Source: an uncultured Eubacteriales bacterium
Lineage (GTDB): Bacteria > Bacillota > Clostridia > Peptostreptococcales > Anaerovoracaceae
DNA: 64,000 bases
Direction of reading: 5' to 3'
Assembly (NCBI GenBank): GCA_902801255.1
Contig: CADCHO010000002.1
Coordinates: 41,475 to 105,474 of the forward strand
Part shown: positions 54,023 to 62,412 of the stretch, one piece after another
Position numbering within the stretch: position 1 is the first letter of the stretch
How the letters are laid out: each line of letters opens with the position of its first letter
Position numbers and translations under genes: made by a program
Notes under the pieces: generated by a model
What the model saw: the letters and a program-made list of their open reading frames with translations, nothing else
What the model was told of the DNA's origin: nothing
Databases searched by the model: none

Positions 54023-55627
54023 GATATCCTTGACAATGTCATTCGGGAAATAGAATTCTATGAGTCTTCTTATTTCTTCACTGTCATTATGTTTTGTCAA
54101 TAGCTCTAAAACGCCTTTTGTATCCGCTATCTTAAGCTGGTAGGAAGTGTATACATCTTTTAAGAAGGCGGAGAACACTTCCTCGCCTAAGAGCTGCTTC
54201 ACCTTATACAAAAAGTGCGGCGCATAGGCATATTCTGTCTTACCCGGTGTATCCAGCGCGAACTCATCGTCCATACCCATGAATGTTATTAAATTCTTGT
54301 TATCCTCCTGGGTTACCAGATCATAGTGATCCAGCGGAGCAAGATCTGATTCGTAGATTTCTTCGATCATTTCACGCTCTGAAATGTATTCATCCGGTGA
54401 TGCCCCCTCACTGTAGTATTCTTTCAGCAGATGATAAGACTCCGTGTCATTACACATGATTTCGCTAGTGAGGAAAGTTGTTATTCCTTCATCGATCCAT
54501 GATTCACGGTTTTCATTATTTCCAACTGCATAATAAAACCACTGGTGTGTTATTTCGTGGATCGTATACTTATAAGCAGAGCTGTAAGCTGACAGGTCCT
54601 CCGTAATCATGTCCGTTCCGCTGACATCCGCGATCCCGGAGTACTCCATATTGGAAGTTCCTTCGACCATAACAAAGCTGTCCCTGACATAAGGACCCAC
54701 CATTTCTGTCAGCAGAGTAAATGCATCCGTGATGAACTGTTTCGATAAAGTCCGGTAGGTTTCCTCGCCTGTTGTTTTCAGATAATAATTCTCAATTTTG
54801 ACGCCCTCGACCTCAAAAGTATCAACGCCCATGAAATCCGATACATAGATAGCGAGATCTCTGAGAGCCTCCGCGTCTACTGTGGTTCTGGTCCCTTCTC
54901 TCTTAACTGTACCGGGCCCTGCAACGAGAAAGGATTCAGGAGCCTCAACAGTAACGTGATAATCCGCAAGCTCGGGATTCCTGTTCTCAAAAGTATATTC
55001 CGGCGGATCAAGGCACCAACCGTCGTTCGTATAGTATTCCAGGTACGGATAGCAAAACGCCAGCTGGAAAAGACTGCCTTCGTCTCTTTTATATACTCCG
55101 AATCTGTAATCACAGACCGGCAAATCCGTCCATGCGTTCACCTGCAGCGTTCTTGTTTCGCCGGCTTTGAGCGGATCCGACTCGAGATCGACTTTAATAA
55201 GTGTGTCATCCTGATCATATGTAATTTTTAGCTGTTCGTCGCTTCCTTTCCATGTGACCGAGGTGACTGCGGAGGATCTTCCTTCATTCTCTTCTTTTAT
55301 TTCCGGGTTTTCCTTCATAAGGGCGTCGATATAGCCGTTTGGATAATACCGGATATAAAGGCTGCTGAAATCTTCATCACCACTTTTATTTGCGATATCC
55401 ATGAAGACCGTCTGCTCCAGCCGCTCCTTTTCCGTATCCAGCTTCAGGTCGATGTCATAGGAAAGGGCACGGATAGCCGCAGAGTCAACAGCTGCATTAT
55501 TTTCCACACTGTTCTCTTCCGTCACGGGAGACTTAAGCCTTGTGGAGGTATAAACAGCCAGTCCAATGACCGCTGCTAAAAGAACAGCTATACAGATTAT
55601 CACACTCATTTTCCTGTGATTTTTCAT
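54017..55627 (-). CDS. M1-family zinc metallopeptidase, membrane-anchored
   Basis: A 536-residue protein with an N-terminal signal anchor (about residues 7-27, VIICIAVLLAAVIGLAVYTS) and an external M1-like domain. HEITHQWFYYAVGNN with the downstream ESWIDEG gives the HEXXH...E zinc site. GAMEN is not conserved; the corresponding block reads GTSNMEYSG. It may trim extracellular peptides. The ATG at 55627 has a CAGGAGGATAC site; the frame extends 10 codons further. It overlaps the 3' end of the hybrid kinase by six bases with no terminator between. Confidence 0.87.
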   Translation of the reverse strand: MKNHRKMSVIICIAVLLAAVIGLAVYTSTRLKSPVTEENSVENNAAVDSAAIRALSYDIDLKLDTEKERLEQTVFMDIANKSGDEDFSSLYIRYYPNGYIDALMKENPEIKEENEGRSSAVTSVTWKGSDEQLKITYDQDDTLIKVDLESDPLKAGETRTLQVNAWTDLPVCDYRFGVYKRDEGSLFQLAFCYPYLEYYTNDGWCLDPPEYTFENRNPELADYHVTVEAPESFLVAGPGTVKREGTRTTVDAEALRDLAIYVSDFMGVDTFEVEGVKIENYYLKTTGEETYRTLSKQFITDAFTLLTEMVGPYVRDSFVMVEGTSNMEYSGIADVSGTDMITEDLSAYSSAYKYTIHEITHQWFYYAVGNNENRESWIDEGITTFLTSEIMCNDTESYHLLKEYYSEGASPDEYISEREMIEEIYESDLAPLDHYDLVTQEDNKNLITFMGMDDEFALDTPGKTEYAYAPHFLYKVKQLLGEEVFSAFLKDVYTSYQLKIADTKGVLELLTKHNDSEEIRRLIEFYFPNDIVKDIL

Positions 55628-55790
55628 CGTTGTATCCTCCTGAGTACAGTTAAGCACTGTAGTATAGAATAATAATATCAGTTATAAAAAGCGAATCAAA
55701 CATCTCTGGCGGCAGATACTAAACAAATTGCAATTCGGGAGCATGATGCCGGCATAGCTGCAACTAATAACAACATAAAATGTTAACTAT

Positions 55791-55820
55791 GGTTGGTTGT
55801 CCGCAGGGCAACCAACCTTT
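55791..55820. promoter_or_regulatory. Inverted repeat upstream of the ABC exporter genes
   Basis: A perfect 9-bp inverted repeat GGTTGGTTG / CAACCAACC with a nine-base loop, followed by TTT. It could be a weak terminator, a leader hairpin or an operator; it lies 67 bases before the ABC ATPase gene. Confidence 0.5.
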
Positions 55821-55883
55821 ACAATATTCATAACAATCAAACAAATCGGATATATCTGATAAAACGAATCGAAAGGAACTGAT

Positions 55884-56603
55884 ATGAATATTGTAGAACT
55901 GACGGATGTGAGCAAAACTTATCCGTCTTTCCGACTGAAAGAAGTCAGCTTTTCTCTGGAAAAGGGCAAAATCACCGGCTTTATCGGCCGAAACGGTGCC
56001 GGCAAAACTACAACAATAAAATCGATGCTGAATCTGATCCATACAGACAGCGGAGAAATCTCATACTTCGGCGTGCCGCTTTTGGGCAATGAGAAGGAAA
56101 TCAAACAGAGGATCGGTTATTCTACCGGAACTGTCAGCTGGTATCCGAGAAAGAAAATAAGCGAGATAGTGGAAGTTACCAGAAGCTTTTACCGCGACTG
56201 GGATGGGACTGCCTACCGGAAATATATGGAACTGTTCGGAATAGACGAGAACAAGAAACCTATAGAGCTTTCGGAAGGAATGAAGGTAAAGTTCAATCTG
56301 CTCCTGGCACTTTCACACAAAGCAGAAGTCCTGATCCTGGATGAGCCGACAAGCGGCCTGGATCCTTTTTCCAGGGACGAGCTGCTTGGGCTGTTCAGGA
56401 CACTCAAAGAACATGGTGTTACCATATTTTTTTCAACTCATATAACGTCAGACCTTGAGAAATGTGCGGACAATATTGTCTATATCAGCGGTGGTGAGAT
56501 CATAGCAGACTGTTCAAAGGCAGATTTCGTGCATGATCAGGGAAGACAGGGAGAAACACTCGAAGAAATATTCCTGAGACTTGAGAGGGAGGTGAGATCA
56601 TGA
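55884..56603 (+). CDS. ABC transporter ATP-binding protein
   Basis: A 239-residue ATPase subunit. Walker A GRNGAGKTT, a signature region reading LSEGMKVKFNLLLAL (degenerate from LSGGQ), Walker B LILDEPTSGLD and a switch histidine in STHI. It resembles YtrB/BcrA-like ATPases of small exporters. A GAAAGGAACTG site precedes the ATG. It overlaps its membrane partner by four bases (ATGA). Confidence 0.93.
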   Translation: MNIVELTDVSKTYPSFRLKEVSFSLEKGKITGFIGRNGAGKTTTIKSMLNLIHTDSGEISYFGVPLLGNEKEIKQRIGYSTGTVSWYPRKKISEIVEVTRSFYRDWDGTAYRKYMELFGIDENKKPIELSEGMKVKFNLLLALSHKAEVLILDEPTSGLDPFSRDELLGLFRTLKEHGVTIFFSTHITSDLEKCADNIVYISGGEIIADCSKADFVHDQGRQGETLEEIFLRLEREVRS

Positions 56604-57253
56604 ATGCGCTTTTGAAAAAAGAGATGCGCCTCAGTGCTTTGCTGCTGACTTATTTGTTCATCGGGTTTGCTTTTATGACAATGCTGCCGGGATATCCGGT
56701 ACTATGCAGTGCATTTTTCATAAACCTTGGGATATTCCAGAGCTTTCAGAGTGCCAGAGAGGCCAACGACATAGTTTTCTCAGCTCTGCTGCCGGTAGCT
56801 AAGCGTGATGTAGTCAAAGGAAAGTACCAGTTCTCAGTCATGATAGAGCTGTGCGGGTTCGCGCTGATGGCAGTTCTGACCCTTGTGCGAATGACGTTCC
56901 TGTCAGATGCGGCTGTGTACCGTCAGAATGCACTGATGAACGCAAATCCATTCTGCCTCGGGTGTGCGCTGGTGATCTTCGGAGCGTTCAATCTGATCTT
57001 TCTCGGAGGGTTTTTCAGGACGGCTTATAGCCTTGGAAAGCCGTTCATCACATACATCATTGTGAACTTCCTTCTGATAGGAATCGCCGAGGCATTGCAT
57101 CATTTCCCGGGGATGGAAGCACTCAACGCTTTCGGCTTTGACCACATTGGTCTGCAATTATCGACACTGCTCGCCGGGGCAATTCTATATATACTGCTTA
57201 CTGTCATGTCGTATAATAAAGCGTGTGAGAATTTTGAAAGAATCGATCTCTGA
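56600..57253 (+). CDS. ABC-2-type membrane protein
   Basis: A 217-residue membrane subunit with six hydrophobic segments and the block AREANDIVFSALLPVAKRDVVKGKY, which matches ABC-2 permeases of the YtrC/DUF type that partner BcrA-like ATPases. The exported substrate is unknown, with peptides or lipid-active antibiotics typical. It overlaps the ATPase gene by four bases and is followed after 12 bases by the XRE-AbrB regulator gene, so the three form one unit. Confidence 0.85.
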   Translation: MNALLKKEMRLSALLLTYLFIGFAFMTMLPGYPVLCSAFFINLGIFQSFQSAREANDIVFSALLPVAKRDVVKGKYQFSVMIELCGFALMAVLTLVRMTFLSDAAVYRQNALMNANPFCLGCALVIFGAFNLIFLGGFFRTAYSLGKPFITYIIVNFLLIGIAEALHHFPGMEALNAFGFDHIGLQLSTLLAGAILYILLTVMSYNKACENFERIDL

Positions 57254-57265
57254 AGAGGTGACGAA

Positions 57266-57694
57266 ATGCTGAAAGACAATCTGGTCATGCTCAGAAAACT
57301 GAACGGCTACTCGCAGGAGCAGATAGCTGAAAAGATAGACATTTCACGTCAGGCATATGCAAAGTGGGAAAGCGGCGCAACTGTTCCGGATGTTGACAAA
57401 GCGGCTCTGCTCGCAAGGGTTTACGGAGTGACATTAGACAGCCTGCTGAAGACAGAAACGATTGAAGGAGTCGGAATAGTTCCTCCTGCCGAAAAAGGAA
57501 AGAATATCTGGGGTACGGTCACGCTTGGAGACAGAGGACAGATAGTCATTCCTAAGGCGGCCCGGGATCATCTCGGGATCAAAGGCGGAGATCGTTTGAT
57601 TGTTGCGAGCGATGAAGTGGGCGTCGCATTGATCCCGGCAGAACTATTTGAAAGCAAAATGCAGGAGATTATGAACAAGTTATCTGAAAAATAA
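57266..57694 (+). CDS. XRE helix-turn-helix fused to AbrB/SpoVT domain
   Basis: A 142-residue regulator with two DNA-binding folds. Residues 1-62 are an XRE helix-turn-helix (LRKLNGYSQEQIAEKIDISRQAYAKWESG). Residues about 82-130 are an AbrB/SpoVT swapped-hairpin (GTVTLGDRGQIVIPKAARDHLGIKGGDRL). The combination is known in Firmicutes. It lies at the end of the ABC exporter unit and probably controls it. A GAGGTGACG site precedes the ATG. Confidence 0.9.
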   Translation: MLKDNLVMLRKLNGYSQEQIAEKIDISRQAYAKWESGATVPDVDKAALLARVYGVTLDSLLKTETIEGVGIVPPAEKGKNIWGTVTLGDRGQIVIPKAARDHLGIKGGDRLIVASDEVGVALIPAELFESKMQEIMNKLSEK

Positions 57695-57705
57695 ATAGAA
57701 GACAT

Positions 57706-57734
57706 CTTGACTAACGACCGAACGGTAGGTAAAA
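57706..57734 (+). promoter_or_regulatory. Sigma-A promoter of the tetR gene with overlapping operator-like motif
   Basis: TTGACT (57706-57711), exactly 17 bases, then TAAAAT (57729-57734). The spacer holds ACCGAACGGTAGG (57716-57728), whose ACCG/CGGT core is an inverted repeat. Nearly the same 13-mer recurs before the next gene. Confidence 0.75.
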
Positions 57735-57780
57735 TAGCGGTGTCGGATATCGAATGTGTTTTGCTGTTGAAAGGAGAACT

Positions 57781-58398
57781 ATGGAAAGGGGCAATACGAG
57801 AGACGAAATACTGAAAGTCGCACTCGACCTGTTTTCGGTAAACGGTTATGAGGCAACAAGCATTTCACATATCGCAGATGCGGTCGGAATACGAAAAGCC
57901 TCTCTTTACAGCCACTTCAGCAGCAAGCAGGAGATACTTGATAATGTCGTAGAGTCAGTACTGAACGGATACGCAGAGCATTCGATATTTGCCAACGCTG
58001 ACTGGGATGATCCTGAATTCACCAAAGACAAAGAAGGGATGACTGGCGAAGACGCCGCGAAGATGATCCGGGGCCAGGTCAGATATATAGTTCATGATCC
58101 TGCTATCAGCAAGGGCAGAAAGTTGCTCCTGATAGAACAGTTCCGGAACAAAGAGCTTGCTGTTCTGCAGACTAAAATGAATTACGCAGATATCCTGAAA
58201 TATTTCGAAGGTATGATCAGATTCCTTATCCGTAGTAATACACTTAAGGATGGAGATACTGAGATCATGGCTGCGCAGCTTTCATCACCGATAACGGTAT
58301 GGATCAACCTGTGCGACAGGGAACCTGCCAGAGAGGAAGAAGTAATGGAGCTGGTTCACAAACACGTGCTGCAGTTCTTCGAGGTATACGCAAAGTAG
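57781..58398 (+). CDS. TetR-family transcription regulator
   Basis: A 205-residue TetR protein. The N-terminal helix-turn-helix covers residues about 8-55 ([44 protein letters not shown]). The C-terminal ligand domain has no recognised class. The frame extends nine codons upstream, but the ATG at 57781 has a GAAAGGAGAA site. It probably represses itself and the downstream Ntn amidase and CPBP genes through ACCGAACGRTAGG sites. Confidence 0.9.
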   Translation: MERGNTRDEILKVALDLFSVNGYEATSISHIADAVGIRKASLYSHFSSKQEILDNVVESVLNGYAEHSIFANADWDDPEFTKDKEGMTGEDAAKMIRGQVRYIVHDPAISKGRKLLLIEQFRNKELAVLQTKMNYADILKYFEGMIRFLIRSNTLKDGDTEIMAAQLSSPITVWINLCDREPAREEEVMELVHKHVLQFFEVYAK

Positions 58399-58480
58399 AA
58401 CGATGCAAGTAATCAATTGTATAGAATATACGTACCGGCCGGCCATTGAGGCTGACCGGTAAAAAAATACACCTCAAACT

Positions 58481-58493
58481 ACCGAACGATAGG
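58481..58493. promoter_or_regulatory. Second copy of the TetR operator-like motif
   Basis: ACCGAACGATAGG matches the motif in the tetR promoter at 12 of 13 positions. It lies 21 bases before the Ntn amidase start codon, in the leader rather than between -35 and -10. Confidence 0.55.
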
Positions 58494-58514
58494 GAGCAAA
58501 TGGAGGGATCAGTA

Positions 58515-59201
58515 ATGTGTACAAGCATAGTAGTAAATAAGAAAAAGACGATAATAGGCTGGAACCTGGATCTTCTGGATATGGAATACAGAGTCAGACC
58601 TGCAAATGAAGGGGTATACATAGAGGTAAATGATGCAGCGGAAGGGTGGATGCCGCTGTTTGGCGCCAACTGCCGGGGAGACTTCGTTGGAATGCCTACA
58701 TGCTGGCCTTTCGATGAGAGAAGTGATCCGAAGGGAGACGGTGAAAATGTGATAATGCTGGATGTCGACCTTCTGCTGCAGAAGAAAACACTGCAAGAAA
58801 TACGTGAAATAACGGCTGAAAGACCTGTATACAGCATCCCGGGACTGACATTTATGTCAGCTCTGTCAGATGCTGACGGCAACGTGCTTCATATCGTGCC
58901 GGGGCAAGGCTCCAGCTATTATGAAAAACCTGAATACAAGATATTAACTAACTTCTCACCATATAAGCAGGACTCGGAGACACATCCGTGGATGGGCTGG
59001 GATAGATATCACAAAGCAAAAGACATGCTGGATAAAGCGTCATATGATTTTGATGTTGAAGATTGCTTTGAAGTACTTAGAGAAGTATCTCAGGAAGTCT
59101 GCCCGACTGTTGTATCTATGGTATATGACGTGACAAACAGGACTGTTTACTGGTGTGAGAACAGAGACTGGGATAAGAGAGAACTGTGGAGGTGGAAATA
59201 G
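58515..59201 (+). CDS. Choloylglycine hydrolase-like Ntn amidase
   Basis: A 228-residue Ntn hydrolase of the choloylglycine/penicillin V acylase type. The start MCTSIVV places Cys2 as the nucleophile once Met is removed; this and the GGAGGG site seven bases upstream select the ATG at 58515 over two earlier frames. NWDLD-like GWNLDLLDMEYR and NFSPYKQD resemble the substrate-pocket asparagine blocks. It is short compared with bile salt hydrolases (about 320 residues), so a linear amide or N-acyl substrate is more likely. It is followed by a CPBP gene with a three-base gap. Confidence 0.78.
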   Translation: MCTSIVVNKKKTIIGWNLDLLDMEYRVRPANEGVYIEVNDAAEGWMPLFGANCRGDFVGMPTCWPFDERSDPKGDGENVIMLDVDLLLQKKTLQEIREITAERPVYSIPGLTFMSALSDADGNVLHIVPGQGSSYYEKPEYKILTNFSPYKQDSETHPWMGWDRYHKAKDMLDKASYDFDVEDCFEVLREVSQEVCPTVVSMVYDVTNRTVYWCENRDWDKRELWRWK

Positions 59202-59203
59202 TC

Positions 59204-60073
59204 ATGAAGACGAATATAGAAAAATACATTATTGGTACCAGATATGACAATAAAGCGCTGATCACATTCTTCGCTTTAGTGATAATACTTTCGCTGGCGG
59301 CAGAGGCATTTATAGTAAATGGAGGCCCGCGCTGGATGTATTTTGTGCTGATGTGGGTCCCTGCGTTCTCCGCAATCTTTGCAAGTGCAGTTTCACTGAA
59401 AAAAAACAAGGAGAAATTTTCCCTGAAGAATTTTATCTCCGGACTTGGGATAAGGAAATGCAGGATCCGTTACATACTGCTTGCTGTTCTTATTCCTATG
59501 ATCTATCTGCTGATCCCATATATGATCTACTGGAAAACACATCCTGAAAACTTCGGGTATACAGGCGTGGCTCTTCAGGTAGTATTAAAAGATTGTCTTC
59601 CGATGATGGTAATTGGGATTTTCCCCAACATCATTTCAGCAATGGGTGAGGAAATAGGCTGGCGTGGGTACATGCTTCCTGCACTTACGAAAAGAAGCAA
59701 CCTTGTAAAAGCACTCATAGTTACAGGCCTGTTCTGGGCATGCTGGCATCTGCCGCTGCTCGCTTTCGGGGACTATATGGCAGGTGCGCCGGTATGGTAT
59801 AAACTGCCTGCATTCGTGCTTTGCATATTACCGGTTGGGATCATTATTGGCGGTCTGACATACATGAGCAATAGCGTATGGCCGGCAGCGTTCCTGCATG
59901 CGGCACACAACAACTTTGACCAGGCAGTATTTGGCGTAATAACAAGAGGCGACGACATGATGTATTATGTAAGTGAGACCGGACTTCTCACAATAATATG
60001 CGCATGGGTGATCGCGATTATAATGATCGTTAAAATCAAAGATATTGCAGCAAAAGAGGAGAACCGAATATGA
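59204..60073 (+). CDS. CPBP-family intramembrane metalloprotease (1)
   Basis: A 289-residue membrane protein with about eight helices and the CPBP/CAAX-protease motifs EEIGWRGY, FWACWHLP and HAAHNNF, which hold the two glutamates and histidines of the intramembrane active site. Bacterial members often provide bacteriocin self-immunity or process signal peptides. The GGAGGTGG site supports the ATG at 59204. It is three bases after the Ntn amidase and overlaps the following GNAT frame. Confidence 0.88.
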   Translation: MKTNIEKYIIGTRYDNKALITFFALVIILSLAAEAFIVNGGPRWMYFVLMWVPAFSAIFASAVSLKKNKEKFSLKNFISGLGIRKCRIRYILLAVLIPMIYLLIPYMIYWKTHPENFGYTGVALQVVLKDCLPMMVIGIFPNIISAMGEEIGWRGYMLPALTKRSNLVKALIVTGLFWACWHLPLLAFGDYMAGAPVWYKLPAFVLCILPVGIIIGGLTYMSNSVWPAAFLHAAHNNFDQAVFGVITRGDDMMYYVSETGLLTIICAWVIAIIMIVKIKDIAAKEENRI

Positions 60074-60500
60074 GATCCCGGTAGCTTTGGATCTTGCATG
60101 GAGAGTATTCTCTGAATATGAATCCCCGGATTACTCTGATGAGGGTACTGAGGAATTCCGCAGGTGTCTGCATGATGAGGAATACCTGTACGGCATAGAT
60201 TATATCGGGGTGTTTTACGACCAGAAGCTTATTGGTTTGATTGGGATCCGTACAGGACTGGAGCATATCTGTTTCTTCTTTGTCGATGGGCAGTATCACA
60301 GAAAGGGGGTCGGAACTAAGATGTTTGATTACCTTCTGGAGAATTATAAAGGCAATAACATAACAGTCAACTCTTCACCGTATGGTCTGGGCTTCTACAA
60401 AAAGCTTGGATTTGTCCCGACTGAAGAAGAGAAAACAATCAATGGTATACGATTCACACCGATGATATATGAGAGGAAATCAAATGGAAGTGATTTATGA
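60045..60500 (+). CDS. GNAT acetyltransferase with doubtful start
   Basis: A 151-residue GNAT domain with the acetyl-CoA loop VDGQYHRKGVG and the C-terminal SPYGLGFYKKLGF. The usual beta-1 start of the family is missing: the frame begins at a TTG (60045) without a ribosome site, inside the CPBP gene. A good AGAGGAG site sits nine bases before an ATG at 60070 that lies in another frame and stops after four codons (MRSR). This suggests a small deletion or frameshift at the original start. The rest of the domain is intact. It could still be made by coupling to the CPBP gene. Confidence 0.65.
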   Translation: MQQKRRTEYEIPVALDLAWRVFSEYESPDYSDEGTEEFRRCLHDEEYLYGIDYIGVFYDQKLIGLIGIRTGLEHICFFFVDGQYHRKGVGTKMFDYLLENYKGNNITVNSSPYGLGFYKKLGFVPTEEEKTINGIRFTPMIYERKSNGSDL

Positions 60501-61320
60501 AAAGAAAAAAGAAATGACATTTATCGGGTATCACACAGAAATACGTCCGGAGGAAGCATATCAGAAGTGCCCGGAATTTTGGGACAAGGAATACGCGATG
60601 AAATATGCGAAGCTCTGGCAGACGATGGAGCCTGCAAATGCTGTCGAGAAGGCGATCATTGAAAACGGGGTAGGCATGTACGCTATATGTGCTGAGTCAG
60701 AAAATGGCTTCAGTTACTGGATCGCCGGCTTGTATCAGGGCGGTGATGTTCCGGACGGACTGGAACTGTATTCATTCCCAGAGAGCAACTGGGCTGTGTT
60801 TAGTACAAAGGGACCGATCCCCGGATCGCTGCAAACATTGAATACTGCAGTATGGCAGGATTGGTTCCCGAACGAGGGGCAGAAATATCACGCAAACGGA
60901 ACAGCGACACTGGAAGTTTATTCCGCGGGTGATCCGAACTCATCTGAATATGAATGCAGCATATGGGTGCCGGTCAGGAACAGAGTGAATGAATATATCG
61001 CGTACTGTGGATTGGACTGCGAGACATGCGAAGCCCATATTGCAACTGTAAACAATGATAATGATCTGCGGGTCAAGGTCGCAAAGGAATGGTCAGAGCT
61101 GAACGGTGTAGAGATCACGCCGGAGATGATTAACTGCGCAGGTTGCCGAATAGACGGAGTGAAGACTCCTTTCTGCGATTCCCTTTGTCCGATCAGACAG
61201 TGTGCACTTAGCAAGGATGTAGAAACATGCGGAGACTGCGACGAAATGAGCTCATGTGAAAAGCTTGAAATGATAACAGGAAACAACGAGGAAGCTCTCA
61301 AACGTCTAAAAAACAGGTAG
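60484..61320 (+). CDS. GyrI-like effector-binding domain fused to DUF3795 cysteine-rich domain
   Basis: A 278-residue fusion. Residues 1-165 resemble the GyrI-like/AraC effector-binding fold (VIYEKKKEMTFIGYHTEI, NWAVFSTKGPIPGSLQTLNTAVWQDWFP). Residues about 180-265 are DUF3795-like: YCGLDCETCEAHIAT, then CAGCR, CDSLCPIRQC and CGDCDEMSSCEKL, eleven or so cysteines that could hold metal. The function is unknown; the N-terminal fold binds small hydrophobic ligands. The ATG at 60484 with GAGAGGAAATC overlaps the GNAT gene by 17 bases. Confidence 0.78.
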   Translation: MEVIYEKKKEMTFIGYHTEIRPEEAYQKCPEFWDKEYAMKYAKLWQTMEPANAVEKAIIENGVGMYAICAESENGFSYWIAGLYQGGDVPDGLELYSFPESNWAVFSTKGPIPGSLQTLNTAVWQDWFPNEGQKYHANGTATLEVYSAGDPNSSEYECSIWVPVRNRVNEYIAYCGLDCETCEAHIATVNNDNDLRVKVAKEWSELNGVEITPEMINCAGCRIDGVKTPFCDSLCPIRQCALSKDVETCGDCDEMSSCEKLEMITGNNEEALKRLKNR

Positions 61321-61410
61321 AGAGAAAACAAACCAGTAAAAGAACAAGAGAATGCGAAAAAGCAGCGCCGGTTCGAGCTGAGGCAGAAAAAGAAAAGAGA
61401 GGACAGATAA
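61321..61410 (+). pseudogene. Relic of the C-terminal tail of a DUF2992/YjdF-like gene
   Basis: Directly after the stop at 61320, in the same frame, 29 codons encode KEQENAKKQRRFELRQKKKRE and related basic residues, ending at 61408-61410. This resembles the characteristic C-terminal tail of DUF2992/YjdF proteins (RQFELRQQKRKEKHRGR type). No N-terminal part of that family is nearby, so it reads as a gene remnant. Confidence 0.5.
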
Positions 61411-61447
61411 AAGTGAATAGAAAAGCACTTTATATGGGGGTGAAATA

Positions 61448-62080
61448 ATGCGTATCTATGTTGATTTTGACGATTGCCTGTGCGAGACAGGAAGGGCATT
61501 CTCAGAGCTTGTGCTGGAAATGTTCAATAAGCATGTTCCTTATGACCGGATTCATTATTTTGAACTGGACAGGTCTTTTGGTCTGGATGCGGAACAATAC
61601 GAGCGGTTTATGCTTCGTGCGCACGAGCCGGAGATACTGTTGTCATATGATGCGACGCCGGGAGCTGCAGAGACTATAAACGAATGGATTTCCTGCGGGC
61701 ACGAAGTATCGATCATTACCGGCCGCCCATCAAGCGTTTATGAGCCATCCCGTATATGGCTGGATGAGCATGGACTTAAGAACGCCAGACTGTTCTGTCT
61801 CAATAAATATGGAAGGAATCACTTTATCAAAAACAGTAATAGCACTCTTGAACTTGAAGACTATTACAGGATGAAGTTTGATTATGCAGTTGAGGATTCT
61901 CCAAAGGCGTTCAAATTTTTCGAACATCTGCCGGAACTTAAGGTTCTGGTGTTTGACAGACCATGGAACAGGGAATGTGCTTTTCCGAATGGAAACTATC
62001 AAAGATGCGCTGATTGGGAGAGCATTCGCAAGATTGTTACCAGTGAGGACAACAGAAATGCAGGTAGTCAATTATTTTGA
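61448..62080 (+). CDS. HAD-family phosphatase, 5'-nucleotidase (NT5C)-like
   Basis: A 210-residue HAD hydrolase. Motif I is VDFDDCLCET with the two catalytic aspartates, motif II ITGRP, and motif IV VEDSPKA; the pattern fits the NT5C-like deoxyribonucleotidase group in bacteria. It probably dephosphorylates nucleotides or sugar phosphates in the cytosol. A GGGGGTG site precedes the ATG at 61448. Its end overlaps a GNAT fragment by 23 bases. Confidence 0.78.
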   Translation: MRIYVDFDDCLCETGRAFSELVLEMFNKHVPYDRIHYFELDRSFGLDAEQYERFMLRAHEPEILLSYDATPGAAETINEWISCGHEVSIITGRPSSVYEPSRIWLDEHGLKNARLFCLNKYGRNHFIKNSNSTLELEDYYRMKFDYAVEDSPKAFKFFEHLPELKVLVFDRPWNRECAFPNGNYQRCADWESIRKIVTSEDNRNAGSQLF

Positions 62081-62339
62081 AAGCAACAGGCAAGCCCACT
62101 GGCTTGAAGAAATCAAGCGGAGCGATTGGAACGCAGGATCTTTTCTAGCTGATTTAATCAGCAGAGGGATGTTTTTTGATGCTATCGGAGCGGAGGCAAA
62201 AGTATTGCTCCTGACAGAAGGCGATGAGTTGATCTCTTTTTGCACATATGCTGAGAAGGACGACATTTATAAAAAGACGGGCCTTGAAAATATGGATGCG
62301 CCGTTTTTGTCTCCGCCTGTGGTAAAGAAACGTATATAA
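62058..62339 (+). pseudogene. Truncated GNAT acetyltransferase
   Basis: From the ATG at 62058 the product resembles the first half of a GNAT protein (WLEEIKRSDWNAGSFLADLI, AEAKVLLLTEGDELISFCTYAEKDDI). The normal next step, the acetyl-CoA loop, is absent; the frame runs into unrelated residues and stops at 62339. A shifted frame beyond about 62298 gives AVFVSACGKET and ENVLTKYE, which could be remains of the missing part. It looks broken by a frameshift and deletion. Confidence 0.6.
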
Positions 62340-62412
62340 TAATAGAGAATGTTTTAACAAAATACGAGGTCGGGAAACAATCCTGTCAGAGCTGATGCAG
62401 GGGGGGAGGATA

